Shown piece after piece: positions 33,901 to 42,464 of a stretch of DNA of 64,000 nt; positions within the stretch are counted from its first letter, which is position 1, and each line of letters starts with the position of its first letter. Where the stretch lies: contig CANNDF010000001.1 in the NCBI GenBank assembly GCA_947503305.1, positions 1,149,927 through 1,213,926 on the forward strand, written 5' to 3'. A program made the position numbers and the translations under genes. The notes under the pieces were generated by a model. The model saw only the letters and a program-made list of their open reading frames with translations, ran no database searches and was not told the DNA's origin. The DNA comes from an uncultured Dokdonia sp. Lineage in GTDB: Bacteria; Bacteroidota; Bacteroidia; Flavobacteriales; Flavobacteriaceae.

Positions 33901-34199
33901 TGACAAGCCTCTGGAAAATAGATGAACAATCAAGCGCTCAAATTGTAAGTTATTTTTATGATCACCTTAAGGAAGGAATGGCAAAAGATAAGGCCCTGCG
34001 TAGTGCAAAACTGGCATATCTAGCAACAGCCGAAGGCCGAACCCTACAACCTAACTATTGGGCTGGGTTAGTACTCATAGGAGATACAACGCCTATGACA
34101 CTTTCTAAAAACGGAATACCTTTGTGGTTATGGATTCTTTTATGCAGTGTGAGTGTGTTGGTATTGCTATGGATTGTACGTAATAAGACTAAAAAATAG
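30939..34199 (+). CDS. TPR-CHAT domain protease, membrane anchored
   Basis: 1086 residues. A signal peptide or anchor (about 12-31) is followed by about 600 residues of TPR repeats. The caspase-like CHAT domain (about 770-1055) has HIGTHAES (His near 910) and LTACETG (Cys near 960), the catalytic pair. One membrane helix lies close to the C-terminus (about 1062-1080) before a basic tail. The catalytic part would sit on the periplasmic side. CHAT proteins are cysteine proteases. Here it is the third gene of a sigma/membrane TPR operon, so it may act in a proteolytic signalling response. Confidence 0.87.
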   Translation: MNNVIYIKRDICKVVSCLLILICGGLNTIIAQENDLKGEALINEYLKNGDIDAAENTLNKIIESHTNNNEVDSLYKYPYFVGKIARLKTDVNSAIETAVTFIDYIEAHTENQATLYRSKVSLSQFYDELDESQKSFDITAEALGHVLKASVTKDEVGKIRYNLGFSYLNLDDIPKAKIQFQEALLDYEAYPDTNKKWLSDGYNAMGAVMWLSSKLDSASYYYDKASITIENAPGNPIENLHFATVIKSNVSLLEHSQGNLSKAIKVQSEVIANFEEVIQNVEDQSMVQKAQRFQSRAISNMSIFYNEVGNLTRANEMLKYAYAKKKVFLEPTDSDIGATLIQMGQSEISLKSFDAAREYIEEGLAILQTKGDAMIYWKGVAYRALAEVYQSKEEIDSTALYYSKAMTALETALGENIDTEYLNLLKAKSQFEAKQNRATNAIITAQKAYDHVNTYMGDTSFEISKQMANLSAIYLQLERYDQSIYWSEKADDLLQQKIESATTVLDSVKLSFDRPKLTYLKMKSTYAQIENPSVDDISRILHSLNKATAILEHRKRIAITPEDVNLLLQEYQRINEFAKLLHVKRYNLTQDRQDLNALMSIQESGVYNKIRSKLNYQNVVAFSGVPSEIIAREKELKNRLSEALSHTADKSMAIYFNAETKWNDFQDSIRASYPDYYRMRYETIETSVDQILNTIPPDVTIIRYFFVEDILYVFVANENEQTLTPLDFKNSALISRIIQEQFQEDEVLQALQILANDLWSPIASKITTEHIVIIPDKALFNLSFELLPTQKVSSYSDLATHSVLAHHTLSYTYSLSLVTNQNTKELTSNFIAFTPEFSDDMKEAYKITIVDSLQVDQTYLRLLPQPFSVNTASRYTKTFDGEHFKNKNATKQIFKNQAGEHKIIHIGTHAESNNVSPELSRLIFAKNISENQDHDSNSLYAYEIYNCNLTSNLAILTACETGKPTYQSGEGMISLAHAFNYAGSESILTSLWKIDEQSSAQIVSYFYDHLKEGMAKDKALRSAKLAYLATAEGRTLQPNYWAGLVLIGDTTPMTLSKNGIPLWLWILLCSVSVLVLLWIVRNKTKK

Positions 34200-34261
34200 A
34201 CTGTAGATACACCTGTCTTTTCTTACCTTGTATTTTCTAAAATCTATAATGACCAATCCTT

Positions 34262-34867
34262 ATGAGCTGGATAACAACAATTCCCTATGAAGAAGCAACT
34301 TCTTCTTTAAAAAGAATATATGATCGTGTAAAAGGCCCAGATAATACAATAGATAATGTACTCTCTATACATAGTCTTAGACCCCATACATTAGTAGGTC
34401 ATATGACTTTGTATAAAAGCGTATTACATAATTCTAATAATAGATTACCCAAATGGTATCTGGAAGCAATCGGCGTGTATGTAAGTCATCTCAATCAATG
34501 TGATTATTGCGTGCAACATCATCAGGTAGGATTTACGAGACTTTTAAATAACGATCAAAAAGCCAAAGCCTATTATCAGAGCGTACAAGATGGTACGGTA
34601 CTTTCTTTTTTTGAAGATCATTATGCAGATGGATTAGCCTATGCAAAAAAGCTCACTCGTACACATCATACAATAACTAAAGCAGATATAGAACATTTAA
34701 AAGCTATAGGCTTTTCTGAAGGAGAAATTCTTGAGATCAATCAAGTGACAAGCTACTTTAATTATGTCAATCGAATGGTCGTAGGGTTAGGAGTTACTAC
34801 AGACGGTGATATAATTGGATTATCACCTAATAATAGTGATGACCCTAAAAACTGGAATCATTCGTAA
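34262..34867 (+). CDS. AhpD-like peroxidase-related protein
   Basis: 201 residues. The alkylhydroperoxidase D-like fold is shown by YLEAIGVYVSHLNQCDYCVQHHQVGF, with the CxxC redox pair and following His, and a C-terminal helix FNYVNRMVVGLGV. It matches the uncharacterised peroxidase-related enzyme family. It probably handles peroxides in the cytosol. Downstream is an antiporter gene with its own promoter box. Confidence 0.85.
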   Translation: MSWITTIPYEEATSSLKRIYDRVKGPDNTIDNVLSIHSLRPHTLVGHMTLYKSVLHNSNNRLPKWYLEAIGVYVSHLNQCDYCVQHHQVGFTRLLNNDQKAKAYYQSVQDGTVLSFFEDHYADGLAYAKKLTRTHHTITKADIEHLKAIGFSEGEILEINQVTSYFNYVNRMVVGLGVTTDGDIIGLSPNNSDDPKNWNHS

Positions 34868-34918
34868 AATAACAATGTCTATATCCTATTTTTGCAGGAA
34901 CTAAATGCGACACCATCT

Positions 34919-36169
34919 ATGGATTATTTCCTTATTACAACAATACTTGTAAGCTTCTCTGCTTTCTTTGGTTATCTTAATGTACGGTTCTTAAAGCTCC
35001 CTAATACAATAGGATTAATGCTTATTACTATTCTGTTTACTCTTGGGGTATTTGCATTGAGCTATTTTGATAGTACCCTTTTAAATGCCGAACGTTATAT
35101 CATTACGCATATAGATTTTAAAACAGTATTGTTAGATATCATGCTTAGTTTTTTATTATTTGCAGGAGCCTTACATACCAATTTTGAGCAACTTAGAGTA
35201 CAGCGATGGCCAGTATTGATTTTTTCGACGTTTGGTGTATTGATATCTACCTTTTTAGTAGGTACAGTGATGTATTATGTACTGCAACTTTTAGGATTGC
35301 AAATAGGATATATCTATTGCCTTTTATTTGGAGCATTAATATCACCTACAGACCCCATTGCTGTATTAGGAATTCTTAAAAAGGCAGGAGCTCCCAAAAA
35401 ACTAGAAACCAAGATTGTAGGCGAATCACTTTTTAATGATGGAGTGGGGGTTGTTGTATTCCTCACTATTTTTCAGATTGCCTCGTTTGGAACCGAGAAT
35501 ATCGAAGTGCTAGAAATTGTCAAACTCTTTGGACAAGAAGTCATCGGAGGTATCGGTTTAGGAATTATTGTAGGATGGATTATCTATCGATTAATGAAGT
35601 CTATAGACGACTATGATATAGAAGTGATTATTACCTTGGCAGGGGTGATGCTCGGTACAGCAGTAGCTCATAAATTCCATCTATCGGCACCACTAGCGAT
35701 GGTAACTGCAGGACTAATTGTAGGAAATGATACAGTACGAGGTACAGCGATGTCTGAAGTAACCGAAAATTATGTCGATAAATTTTGGGAACTCATAGAT
35801 ATCTTACTCAATACCTTGCTTTTTGTGTTGATAGGGATGGAAATGCTAGTACTAGCCATAGACGGACAATACATAGTTGCAGGTTTATTGGCAATTCCCA
35901 TTGTATTAGCATGTCGCTATCTATCCTTATTGGGGCCTATAAATTTCTTTAAGAAACGATTGAATTTTGTTCCCAAAACCAACCTTATTATGACTTGGGG
36001 AGGCTTACGTGGAGGTATATCTATCGCACTGGCATTAGGGCTTTCTGATGAGATGCATAGAGAATTATTTTTGGTAATCACCTATGTGATTGTAGTCTTT
36101 TCTATACTTGTGCAAGGACTTACGATTGGAAAATTGGTGAAATGGGTACAAAAGAAGGGCTTTCAATAA
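34919..36169 (+). CDS. Na+/H+ antiporter, CPA1 (NhaP) type
   Basis: 416 residues from the ATG at 34919. A TATTTTTG-like box directly upstream (34887-34894) makes the TTG at 34892 unlikely. About 12 membrane helices are predicted. The ion-binding region is ALISPTDPIAVLGIL and the family motif ESLFNDGVGVVVFL is intact, with TWGGLRGGISIALAL near the C-terminus. It exchanges Na+ or K+ for H+ across the inner membrane, as expected for a marine organism. Confidence 0.9.
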   Translation: MDYFLITTILVSFSAFFGYLNVRFLKLPNTIGLMLITILFTLGVFALSYFDSTLLNAERYIITHIDFKTVLLDIMLSFLLFAGALHTNFEQLRVQRWPVLIFSTFGVLISTFLVGTVMYYVLQLLGLQIGYIYCLLFGALISPTDPIAVLGILKKAGAPKKLETKIVGESLFNDGVGVVVFLTIFQIASFGTENIEVLEIVKLFGQEVIGGIGLGIIVGWIIYRLMKSIDDYDIEVIITLAGVMLGTAVAHKFHLSAPLAMVTAGLIVGNDTVRGTAMSEVTENYVDKFWELIDILLNTLLFVLIGMEMLVLAIDGQYIVAGLLAIPIVLACRYLSLLGPINFFKKRLNFVPKTNLIMTWGGLRGGISIALALGLSDEMHRELFLVITYVIVVFSILVQGLTIGKLVKWVQKKGFQ

Positions 36170-36181
36170 TACTTGTTCTCT

Positions 36182-36643
36182 ATGAAAGTTGACAACTTTA
36201 CCAATGAATTTTTTGGAATAGGAATTCAAAATGGGAAAACCCCAGAAAATTTAGGAGTGTTATGGCGTAGTGCTCAAAACCTAGGGGCTAGTTTTATATT
36301 TACGATTGGAAATCGCTATGCAAAACAAGCCAGTGATACCCATAATGCAGTAAAAGCCATGCCATATTTTCATTACGATACCTTTGCAGATTTCTATCAG
36401 CATTTACCTAAAGGTGCTCGATTGGTAGGAGTGGAGATGCATGAAACTGCGCAAGCCCTGGAAACCTTTGAACATCCTCGTCGTTGCGTATATCTATTAG
36501 GTGCCGAAGATCATGGGCTTTCTAAAGAAGCTATAGAAAAATCACATTTTTTAGTACAATTTCCTTCAGAAATGAGCTTAAATGTCGCTGTAGCTGGGAG
36601 TATCATACTTTATGATAGAACCCGTTCAAAGCCAAGATCATAA
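36182..36643 (+). CDS. SPOUT-class RNA 2'-O-methyltransferase (TrmH family)
   Basis: 153 residues from the ATG at 36182. TrmH-type motifs 1-3 are NGKTPENLGVLWRSAQNLGA, YLLGAEDHGLS and SLNVAVAGSIILYDR. It has no N-terminal substrate-binding extension. It should methylate a ribose 2'-OH in tRNA or rRNA. It begins 12 bases after the antiporter stop, probably as the last gene of that unit. Confidence 0.84.
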   Translation: MKVDNFTNEFFGIGIQNGKTPENLGVLWRSAQNLGASFIFTIGNRYAKQASDTHNAVKAMPYFHYDTFADFYQHLPKGARLVGVEMHETAQALETFEHPRRCVYLLGAEDHGLSKEAIEKSHFLVQFPSEMSLNVAVAGSIILYDRTRSKPRS

Positions 36644-36890
36644 TTTTGATGAACGATATTGTTCAAATATGTTTAGCAATTTTCCAGAAGAAACATTCAG
36701 TTCAACTGAAAACTTAAGGCATACTATAATAACATTAGAAAATTTTATAGTACTTAAATCTAGAATTCACTTTCTAAGTAAATAGTGACTTGTTATAAGA
36801 ACCTATCTAAGTAAAACGAAGTCTTAGGATATGCCATTTTTTGTTATCTATCTTAGACATTGATTCCTGATTTTTACAATTTATATACCC

Positions 36891-36898
36891 TACCTTTG
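36891..36898 (+). promoter_or_regulatory. Bacteroidota -7 box of era
   Basis: TACCTTTG matches TAnnTTTG exactly and lies 15 bases before the era ATG, giving a very short leader. The expected -33 TTTG about 19 bases upstream is not clear. Confidence 0.5.
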
Positions 36899-36913
36899 CA
36901 AAAAAAATGATGT

Positions 36914-37798
36914 ATGTCCCATAAAGCAGGTTTTGTAAATATTATTGGAAATCCAAATGTAGGGAAGAGCACCTTGATGAATGCATTTGTAGGAGAGCGT
37001 CTCTCTATTATTACTTCTAAGGCTCAAACCACACGGCATCGTATCCTTGGGATTGTAAATGGAGAAGATTTTCAAGTAGTTCTCAGTGATACACCAGGGA
37101 TTATTAAACCCGCTTATGAGCTTCAGGCGTCGATGATGGACTTTGTAAAAAGCGCCTTTGAAGATGCAGATGTACTACTATATCTTGTAGAACTGGGGGA
37201 GAAAGAACTTAAAGACGAAGCATTTTTTACAAAAATCCGAAGTGCAAAAATCCCAGTATTGTTACTGATCAATAAGATAGATAAAGGGAATGAAGAATTA
37301 CTAGAAGCCTCTTTGGATTTATGGACAGAAAAGGTGCCCAATGCAGAGGTATTTGCCATTTCTGCCCTGGAAAATTTTGGCGTACAAGAAGTATTTACCA
37401 GAATTATAGATTTACTTCCGGTATCTCCAGCATTTTATCCTAAAGATCAGCTTACAGACAAGCCAGAACGCTTTTTTGTAAATGAGATTATCCGTGAGAA
37501 GATATTACTTCATTATAAAAAAGAAATTCCTTATGCAGTAGAAATAGATTGTGAAGAGTTTTTTGAAGAAGAAGAAATTATCAGAATGCGGGCTGTAATT
37601 ATGGTCGAACGTGATAGCCAGAAGGGGATTATCATAGGACATAAAGGAAGTGCATTAAAGCGTGTAGGCGTAGAAGCACGAAAAGATTTAGAAGCGTTTT
37701 TTGGAAAACAAGTACATCTAGAATTGTATGTAAAAGTCAATAAAAACTGGCGTAGTAATGACAAGCAATTACGACGTTTTGGATACAATCAAAAATAG
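36914..37798 (+). CDS. era: GTPase Era
   Basis: 294 residues, full length. GTP-binding motifs are GNPNVGKST (12-20), LSDTPGI and LINKID. The C-terminal KH domain has RDSQKGIIIGHKGSALKRVGVEARKDLE. Era binds the 3' end of 16S rRNA and is needed for 30S subunit maturation. It has its own -7 box and is followed 60 bases later by an rRNA/tRNA methyltransferase gene. Confidence 0.96.
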   Translation: MSHKAGFVNIIGNPNVGKSTLMNAFVGERLSIITSKAQTTRHRILGIVNGEDFQVVLSDTPGIIKPAYELQASMMDFVKSAFEDADVLLYLVELGEKELKDEAFFTKIRSAKIPVLLLINKIDKGNEELLEASLDLWTEKVPNAEVFAISALENFGVQEVFTRIIDLLPVSPAFYPKDQLTDKPERFFVNEIIREKILLHYKKEIPYAVEIDCEEFFEEEEIIRMRAVIMVERDSQKGIIIGHKGSALKRVGVEARKDLEAFFGKQVHLELYVKVNKNWRSNDKQLRRFGYNQK

Positions 37799-37858
37799 TA
37801 TGTAATACAAGAGATGCGTATTCTTTCCTTTTGGAGAGAGGTTCGTAGGACAGAGAGA

Positions 37859-38392
37859 ATGAATCGAAAATTAAAAAATAACGAGCTAGGGAGAAAAAAT
37901 ATCGAGCAGTTTAAAGCAGCTGGAAAAACACCACTCATAATTGTACTCGATAATATCAGGAGCCTTAATAATATAGGATCTGTATTCAGAACGGCAGATG
38001 CTTTTTTGATACAGAAGATCTATCTCTGTGGGATCACTGCACAACCGCCACATCGGGATATTCAAAAAACAGCACTAGGAGCTACTGATGCTGTAGAGTG
38101 GGAGTATGTAGAAGATACAATTACGCTTTCGCGAAAGCTACAACAAGAAGGAGTTCATTTATGCGCTATAGAACAAGCCGAAGATGCAGTAATGCTTCAT
38201 GAGTTTCAACCTGAAACTGGAAAAACCTATGCAATAATATTTGGTAATGAAGTTAAGGGAGTCTCACAAGAAGTAGTCACAGCAAGTGATACAGTTATAG
38301 AGATTCCGCAATATGGGACCAAGCATTCTCTTAATATATCCGTCTCCTGTGGTGTTGTAATATGGGATCTCTTTGTTAAAATGAACAAGTGA
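37859..38392 (+). CDS. SpoU/TrmH-family RNA methyltransferase
   Basis: 177 residues from the ATG at 37859; an ATG at 37814 would add 15 poorly conserved residues. The SPOUT motifs are LDNIRSLNNIGSVFRTADAF, IIFGNEVKGVSQE and HSLNISVSCGVVIWDLF. It methylates ribose 2'-OH in RNA; the exact target is unknown. A perfect genome palindrome (38125-38138) is in frame (TLSRK). The last 29 bases of the gene form the start of a 127-bp tandem duplication that continues past the stop. Confidence 0.86.
   Translation: MNRKLKNNELGRKNIEQFKAAGKTPLIIVLDNIRSLNNIGSVFRTADAFLIQKIYLCGITAQPPHRDIQKTALGATDAVEWEYVEDTITLSRKLQQEGVHLCAIEQAEDAVMLHEFQPETGKTYAIIFGNEVKGVSQEVVTASDTVIEIPQYGTKHSLNISVSCGVVIWDLFVKMNK
38125..38138. 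repeat. Genome palindrome in the SpoU methyltransferase gene
   Basis: GCTTTCGCGAAAGC, a perfect core in frame within the gene, in the same TLSRK reading as in the membrane TPR gene. Confidence 0.85.
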
Positions 38393-38640
38393 TAAACAAC
38401 ACACATCTTACGGTAAAGCGTGTGGTTGTTTTTATTTTTTTGTAACTTTTTTACACAAAAAAATAAGTACTTTCCGTAATACTTCTATATGGGATCTCTT
38501 TGTTAAAATGAACAAGTGATAAACAACACACATCTTACGGTAAAGCGTGTGGTTGTTTTTGTTTTTTTGTAACTTTTCTACACAAAAAAATAAGTACTTT
38601 CCGTAATACTTCTATATGGGATCTCTTTGTAAAGATGAAC
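38364..38640. repeat. 127-bp tandem repeat carrying a gene end and terminator
   Basis: Copy 1 is 38364-38490, copy 2 is 38491-38617 and a partial third copy runs to about 38640. By eye copies 1 and 2 differ at two positions. Each full unit holds the last codons of the methyltransferase gene (WDLFVKMNK and stop), then a hairpin (CAACACAC...GTGTGGTTG) with a T-rich tract. The terminator is thus present twice. The rest of 38393-38782 contains nothing recognisable apart from a possible mutS promoter near 38754. Confidence 0.9.
38402..38444 (+). terminator. Intrinsic terminator of the methyltransferase gene (first copy)
   Basis: ACAACACAC ... GTGTGGTTGT forms a stem with one bulge, followed by TTTATTTTTTTGT. 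The same structure repeats 127 bases later. Each lies directly after a copy of the gene's stop codon. Confidence 0.65.
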
Positions 38641-38782
38641 ATAGAATAAAAAGGATCTATATACCCATATTGAAAACAGAGTGCTTCTTTTTTTTGTGAA
38701 AAACTTAGGATAACTTATTACTAAGGAATAAAAAAATACGAGGTTCAAATCGATATCTTTAGAACCCTTAAAATAGAATACA

Positions 38783-41398
38783 TTGGCAGAAAAGAAAGTA
38801 ACCCCTTTAATGAAACAATACAATAGCATCAAGGCAAAATACCCGGATGCATTGTTACTATTTAGAGTAGGCGATTTTTATGAAACCTTTGGAGAAGATG
38901 CAGTACGATCTGCCGGGATTCTTAATATTACATTAACCAATCGTAATAATGGAGGAGAAAAAACAGAACTTGCTGGATTTCCGCACCATTCCTTAAACAC
39001 CTATTTACCTAAGCTTGTAAAAGCAGGGTGTCGTGTCGCTATCTGTGATCAGTTAGAAGATCCCAAAATGACCAAAAAGATTGTCAAGCGAGGTGTTACA
39101 GAATTGGTCACTCCAGGAGTGGCATTAAATGATGAGGTACTTTCGGCTAAGCAGAATAACTTTCTGGGAGCCATTCATATCGGAAAGCGAACCATAGGCG
39201 TTTCCTTCCTAGATGTGTCTACAGGTGAATATCTGACAGCACAGGGAGATGAAGCCTATGTTGATAAACTCTTGCAAAATTTCGCTCCTAGCGAACTCCT
39301 TATCTCCAAAAAACAAAAGAAAGACTTCTTAGAAGCTTTTGGGCCTGATTTTCATACTTTTTATATGGAAGATTGGATCTTTCAAACCGATTATGCCTAT
39401 GAGTCTTTAAACAAACATTTTAAAACCAATACCTTAAAAGGATTTGGTGTAGAACACCTGGAAGAAGGAGTAATAGCGGCTGGGGTGATCTTACATTATT
39501 TAGGAGAAACCCAACATCATAAACTCCAACACATCGCTCGTATCAATCGGATTGCCGAAGATGAATATGTGTGGATGGATCGGTTTACGATCCGAAATCT
39601 GGAATTATACCATTCGTCATTTCAAAAAGCAATTACCTTGCTTGATGTAATAGATAAGACAACCTCTCCAATGGGAGGCCGTCTGTTAAAAAGATGGTTA
39701 GCATTGCCTTTAAAAAATGTAGAGAAGATTAAAAGCCGTCACGAAGTGGTCTCTTACCTACTTCAAGAAGAAGTGCTCTTTGATAAAATACGACAGCATA
39801 TCAAACATATAGGAGATGTAGAACGATTGATCAGTAAAGTGGCAACAGGGAAAGTATCTCCAAGAGAAGTGATCCAATTAAAGAATTCGCTGGAAGCAAT
39901 GGTTCCTATAAAAAGTATTGGAATACATGCAGACAATGAGGCGCTTAAGATTATAGGGGAGGGAATTCATGAATGCGAACTCTTACGATCAAAAATTAAA
40001 GAAACCCTCAATGAAGAAGCCCCTGTAGCTATCGGAAAAGGAGGGGCCATTGCAAGCGGTTTTCATGAAGAACTGGACGGATTAAGAGAAATTGCCTTTT
40101 CAGGAAAAGATTATCTGGATAAAATGTTGGAACGTGAGGCGGCACGTACAGGTATTACATCACTTAAAATAGCGTCCAATAATGTATTTGGATATTATAT
40201 AGAAGTGCGCAATACCCATAAAGACAAAGTCCCGGAAGAGTGGATCAGAAAACAAACTTTGGTCAGTGCAGAACGTTATATCACCGAAGAACTTAAAGAA
40301 TATGAAGCCAAAATCCTGGGTGCCGAAGAGCGTATTCTAGGTATCGAACAGCAATTATTCTCAGAATTGGTAGGGTGGATGATGCAATTTATTCTTCAGG
40401 TACAAACCAATGCCAGTCTGATTGCACAGTTAGACTGTCTCTGTTCATTTGCTCAACTCGCACATGACAACCAGTATGTGCGACCTACCGTAGATGATTC
40501 TCAGGCGTTAACTATAAAAGCTGGGAGGCATCCTGTCATCGAAAAGCAATTACCTTTAGGAGAAAGCTATATTGCAAATGACGTATACCTAGATAGAGAA
40601 TCTCAGCAGATGATCATGATCACAGGGCCTAATATGTCTGGTAAAAGCGCCATATTAAGACAAACCGCTTTGATTGTATTATTGGCACAAATGGGTAGTT
40701 ATGTACCCGCTACTCAAGCCCATATTGGGATGGTAGATAAGATATTTACAAGAGTAGGTGCAAGTGATAATATCTCTATGGGGGAATCTACGTTTATGGT
40801 AGAAATGAATGAGACAGCAAGTATCTTAAATAATATATCAGACCGTAGTCTTGTTTTACTGGATGAGATAGGGCGAGGAACCAGTACCTATGATGGGATA
40901 TCCATTGCTTGGGCTATCAGTGAGTATTTACATGAACATCCGGGACGGCCTAAAACATTGTTTGCAACACATTACCATGAACTCAATGAGATGACCGAAA
41001 CCTTTGAACGGATCAAAAATTACAATGTGTCTGTCAAAGAGTTAAAAGATAATGTGCTATTCTTACGAAAACTTATTCCAGGAGGGAGCGCTCATAGCTT
41101 TGGGATTCATGTAGCAAAAATGGCAGGTATGCCACAACAAGTTGTGCGTCGTGCGACCAAAATGATGGAGAAATTAGAAAAATCTCATGGCAGTGAAGAA
41201 TTAACAGGAACACTTAAAAATGCAGCCGAAGAAGAAATGCAGTTAAGTTTCTTTAATCTGGATGATCCGTTGCTGGAAGAAATCAAAGACGAAATCCTTC
41301 ATACAGACATAGATACCCTTACTCCTGTAGAGGCATTAATGAAGTTAAATGAGATCAAAAGGATGCTTGTAAAGAAGAAAGGAAATGTAGCTTCGTAA
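38783..41398 (+). CDS. mutS: DNA mismatch repair protein MutS
   Basis: 871 residues from a TTG start. The start [20 protein letters not shown] fits other flavobacterial MutS; the first ATG is nine codons on. The mismatch-binding motif is [16 protein letters not shown]. The ATPase has Walker [12 protein letters not shown] (near 614) and Walker [17 protein letters not shown], with the TFMVEMNE signature between. It recognises mismatches and recruits MutL. It ends about 100 bases before two tRNA genes. Confidence 0.97.
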   Translation: MAEKKVTPLMKQYNSIKAKYPDALLLFRVGDFYETFGEDAVRSAGILNITLTNRNNGGEKTELAGFPHHSLNTYLPKLVKAGCRVAICDQLEDPKMTKKIVKRGVTELVTPGVALNDEVLSAKQNNFLGAIHIGKRTIGVSFLDVSTGEYLTAQGDEAYVDKLLQNFAPSELLISKKQKKDFLEAFGPDFHTFYMEDWIFQTDYAYESLNKHFKTNTLKGFGVEHLEEGVIAAGVILHYLGETQHHKLQHIARINRIAEDEYVWMDRFTIRNLELYHSSFQKAITLLDVIDKTTSPMGGRLLKRWLALPLKNVEKIKSRHEVVSYLLQEEVLFDKIRQHIKHIGDVERLISKVATGKVSPREVIQLKNSLEAMVPIKSIGIHADNEALKIIGEGIHECELLRSKIKETLNEEAPVAIGKGGAIASGFHEELDGLREIAFSGKDYLDKMLEREAARTGITSLKIASNNVFGYYIEVRNTHKDKVPEEWIRKQTLVSAERYITEELKEYEAKILGAEERILGIEQQLFSELVGWMMQFILQVQTNASLIAQLDCLCSFAQLAHDNQYVRPTVDDSQALTIKAGRHPVIEKQLPLGESYIANDVYLDRESQQMIMITGPNMSGKSAILRQTALIVLLAQMGSYVPATQAHIGMVDKIFTRVGASDNISMGESTFMVEMNETASILNNISDRSLVLLDEIGRGTSTYDGISIAWAISEYLHEHPGRPKTLFATHYHELNEMTETFERIKNYNVSVKELKDNVLFLRKLIPGGSAHSFGIHVAKMAGMPQQVVRRATKMMEKLEKSHGSEELTGTLKNAAEEEMQLSFFNLDDPLLEEIKDEILHTDIDTLTPVEALMKLNEIKRMLVKKKGNVAS

Positions 41399-41426
41399 AA
41401 TAGCTGTATATTTTTTGCAAAAACCC

Positions 41427-41456
41427 TTTGCAAAAACAAGAAAAGCGTTAAATTTG
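41427..41456 (+). promoter_or_regulatory. Promoter of the tRNA pair
   Basis: TTTG (41427-41430), 18 bases, then TAAATTTG (41449-41456): a full -33/-7 Bacteroidota promoter. It lies about 40 bases before tRNA-Gly and after the mutS stop. Confidence 0.65.
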
Positions 41457-41499
41457 CACCCGCTGAATTAGTCAGCGTTGTTCTTTTTAGAATGATGAT

Positions 41500-41571
41500 G
41501 CGAAAGTAGCTCAGGGGTAGAGCATCACCTTGCCAAGGTGAGGGTCGCGGGTTCAAATCCCGTCTTTCGCT
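41500..41571 (+). tRNA. tRNA-Gly (GCC)
   Basis: 72 bases. The acceptor stem GCGAAAG pairs with CTTTCGC. The D arm contains GCTCAGGGGTAGAGC. The anticodon stem TCACC/GGTGA encloses loop TTGCCAA with anticodon GCC. The T arm is GCGGG TTCAAAT CCCGT. The 3' CCA is not encoded. It precedes tRNA-Leu by 37 bases. Confidence 0.97.
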
Positions 41572-41608
41572 CAATACCAATGCGATGTTCGCTTCCGCGA
41601 AATAAAAC

Positions 41609-41692
41609 GCTCGAGTGGTGGAATTGGTAGACACGTTGGACTTAAAATCCAATGTCCATTAGGACGTACGGGTTCAAGTCCCGTCTCGAGTA
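41609..41692 (+). tRNA. tRNA-Leu (TAA)
   Basis: 84 bases. The acceptor stem GCTCGAG pairs with CTCGAGT. The anticodon stem TTGGA/TCCAA encloses CTTAAAA with anticodon TAA. There is a long class II variable arm (TGTCCATTAGGACG). The T arm is ACGGG TTCAAGT CCCGT. It is followed immediately by an intrinsic terminator. Confidence 0.97.
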
Positions 41693-41698
41693 CTTGAA

Positions 41699-41729
41699 AA
41701 AAGCCTCTGTTTTTTACAGAGGCTTTTTT
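41699..41729 (+). terminator. Terminator of the tRNA operon
   Basis: AAAAGCCTCTGT / ACAGAGGCTTTTTT with a five-T loop, 7 bases after tRNA-Leu. A clear rho-independent terminator. Confidence 0.92.
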
Positions 41730-41763
41730 GTTTTTTAAGGAATTCTGATTTAAATAAGTTTTA

Positions 41764-41997
41764 TTAAGTCAACGTACAAACTTCTGACAATGGAACTTCT
41801 AAAGCGTTACTAATTCTGAATAATGTATGAATTGTTGCATTCGTTCTTCCTTTTTCAATTCTTGAAATATTCGTCGTGTCAATCCTTGCCTCTATTTTGC
41901 CCACCAAATCAACTTGGGTTAACCCTTTTTCAAGCCTAATCCTTTTGATGTTTTGACCAATAATTTTTAATATTTCTGATTTTTCCATTATTGCCAT
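41764..41997 (-). CDS. XRE-family helix-turn-helix regulator
   Basis: 77 residues from the ATG at 41997 (or 74 from 41988); the longer frame to 42138 crosses the divergent gene and the palindrome. A single Cro/C1 HTH domain: IGQNIKRIRLEKGLTQVDLVGKIEARIDTTNISRIEKGRTNATIHTLFRISNALEV. It is divergently arranged with a small gene and separated from it by a perfect 14-bp palindrome (42039-42052). It probably represses both. Confidence 0.85.
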   Translation of the reverse strand: MAIMEKSEILKIIGQNIKRIRLEKGLTQVDLVGKIEARIDTTNISRIEKGRTNATIHTLFRISNALEVPLSEVCTLT

Positions 41998-42038
41998 ATT
42001 TGACAAGTCAAGAAAAGATTTATAGTTGTGTATATATA

Positions 42039-42052
42039 TGTCATATATGACA
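42039..42052. promoter_or_regulatory. Palindromic operator between XRE gene and small gene
   Basis: TGTCATATATGACA, perfectly palindromic, lies between the two divergent genes. It overlaps the possible upstream start codons of the small gene. A near-identical site, TGTCATTTATGACA, occurs at 55041-55054 in the large gene-free region. Confidence 0.6.
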
Positions 42053-42286
42053 AGTTTAAAATTCCAAACTCCTATGGAAAAAGAAAATATAGAGGTTACA
42101 CCTGCGCAAAAAGAATTACTAGAAATATTGACACACAAAGATGCTCAGGACTATTTTGAATCTTTAAAAAAAGTTCATTATTTAGGAACCTACTTTGTAG
42201 AAAATGAAATAGTAGAACTTTCAGCTTCTCGTATTGTACATGATTTATTAGACGCTATTCAAAAAATTGCAATAGAGAGTGTATAA
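42047..42286 (+). CDS. Small protein of unknown function divergent from XRE regulator
   Basis: 79 residues from the ATG at 42047; alternatives are 42038 and 42074, and the last (70 residues) leaves the whole palindrome outside the gene. The sequence is helical and acidic (EVTPAQKELLEILTHKDAQD, VHDLLDAIQKIAIES), without cysteine or a membrane segment. A strong terminator follows at once. It may be the direct target of the XRE regulator. Function unknown. Confidence 0.6.
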   Translation: MTSLKFQTPMEKENIEVTPAQKELLEILTHKDAQDYFESLKKVHYLGTYFVENEIVELSASRIVHDLLDAIQKIAIESV

Positions 42287-42328
42287 AAATAACTGTCTCT
42301 GGATAGTAATAGTCAGAGACAGTTATTT
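42287..42328 (+). terminator. Intrinsic terminator
   Basis: A perfect 15-bp stem AAATAACTGTCTCTG / CAGAGACAGTTATTT with a 12-base loop, beginning within 2 bases of the small gene's stop. Only a short T run follows, so efficiency is uncertain. Confidence 0.7.
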
Positions 42329-42464
42329 GTTAAAGTATTTTTAATAATAATAGTATAGAATACACTCGTTAAAAAGAAAAGCCCGTATAGGAGATACTAT
42401 CAAAACAATTACTAGCCATCTATCTATCATACCGTATATCCATACTATAATTTTCCTGAATCAT

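Noticed and set aside
41299..41652. Minus-strand frame overlapping mutS and both tRNA genes
   Set aside because: It runs antisense across two well-folded tRNA genes and the mutS 3' end; no independent evidence.
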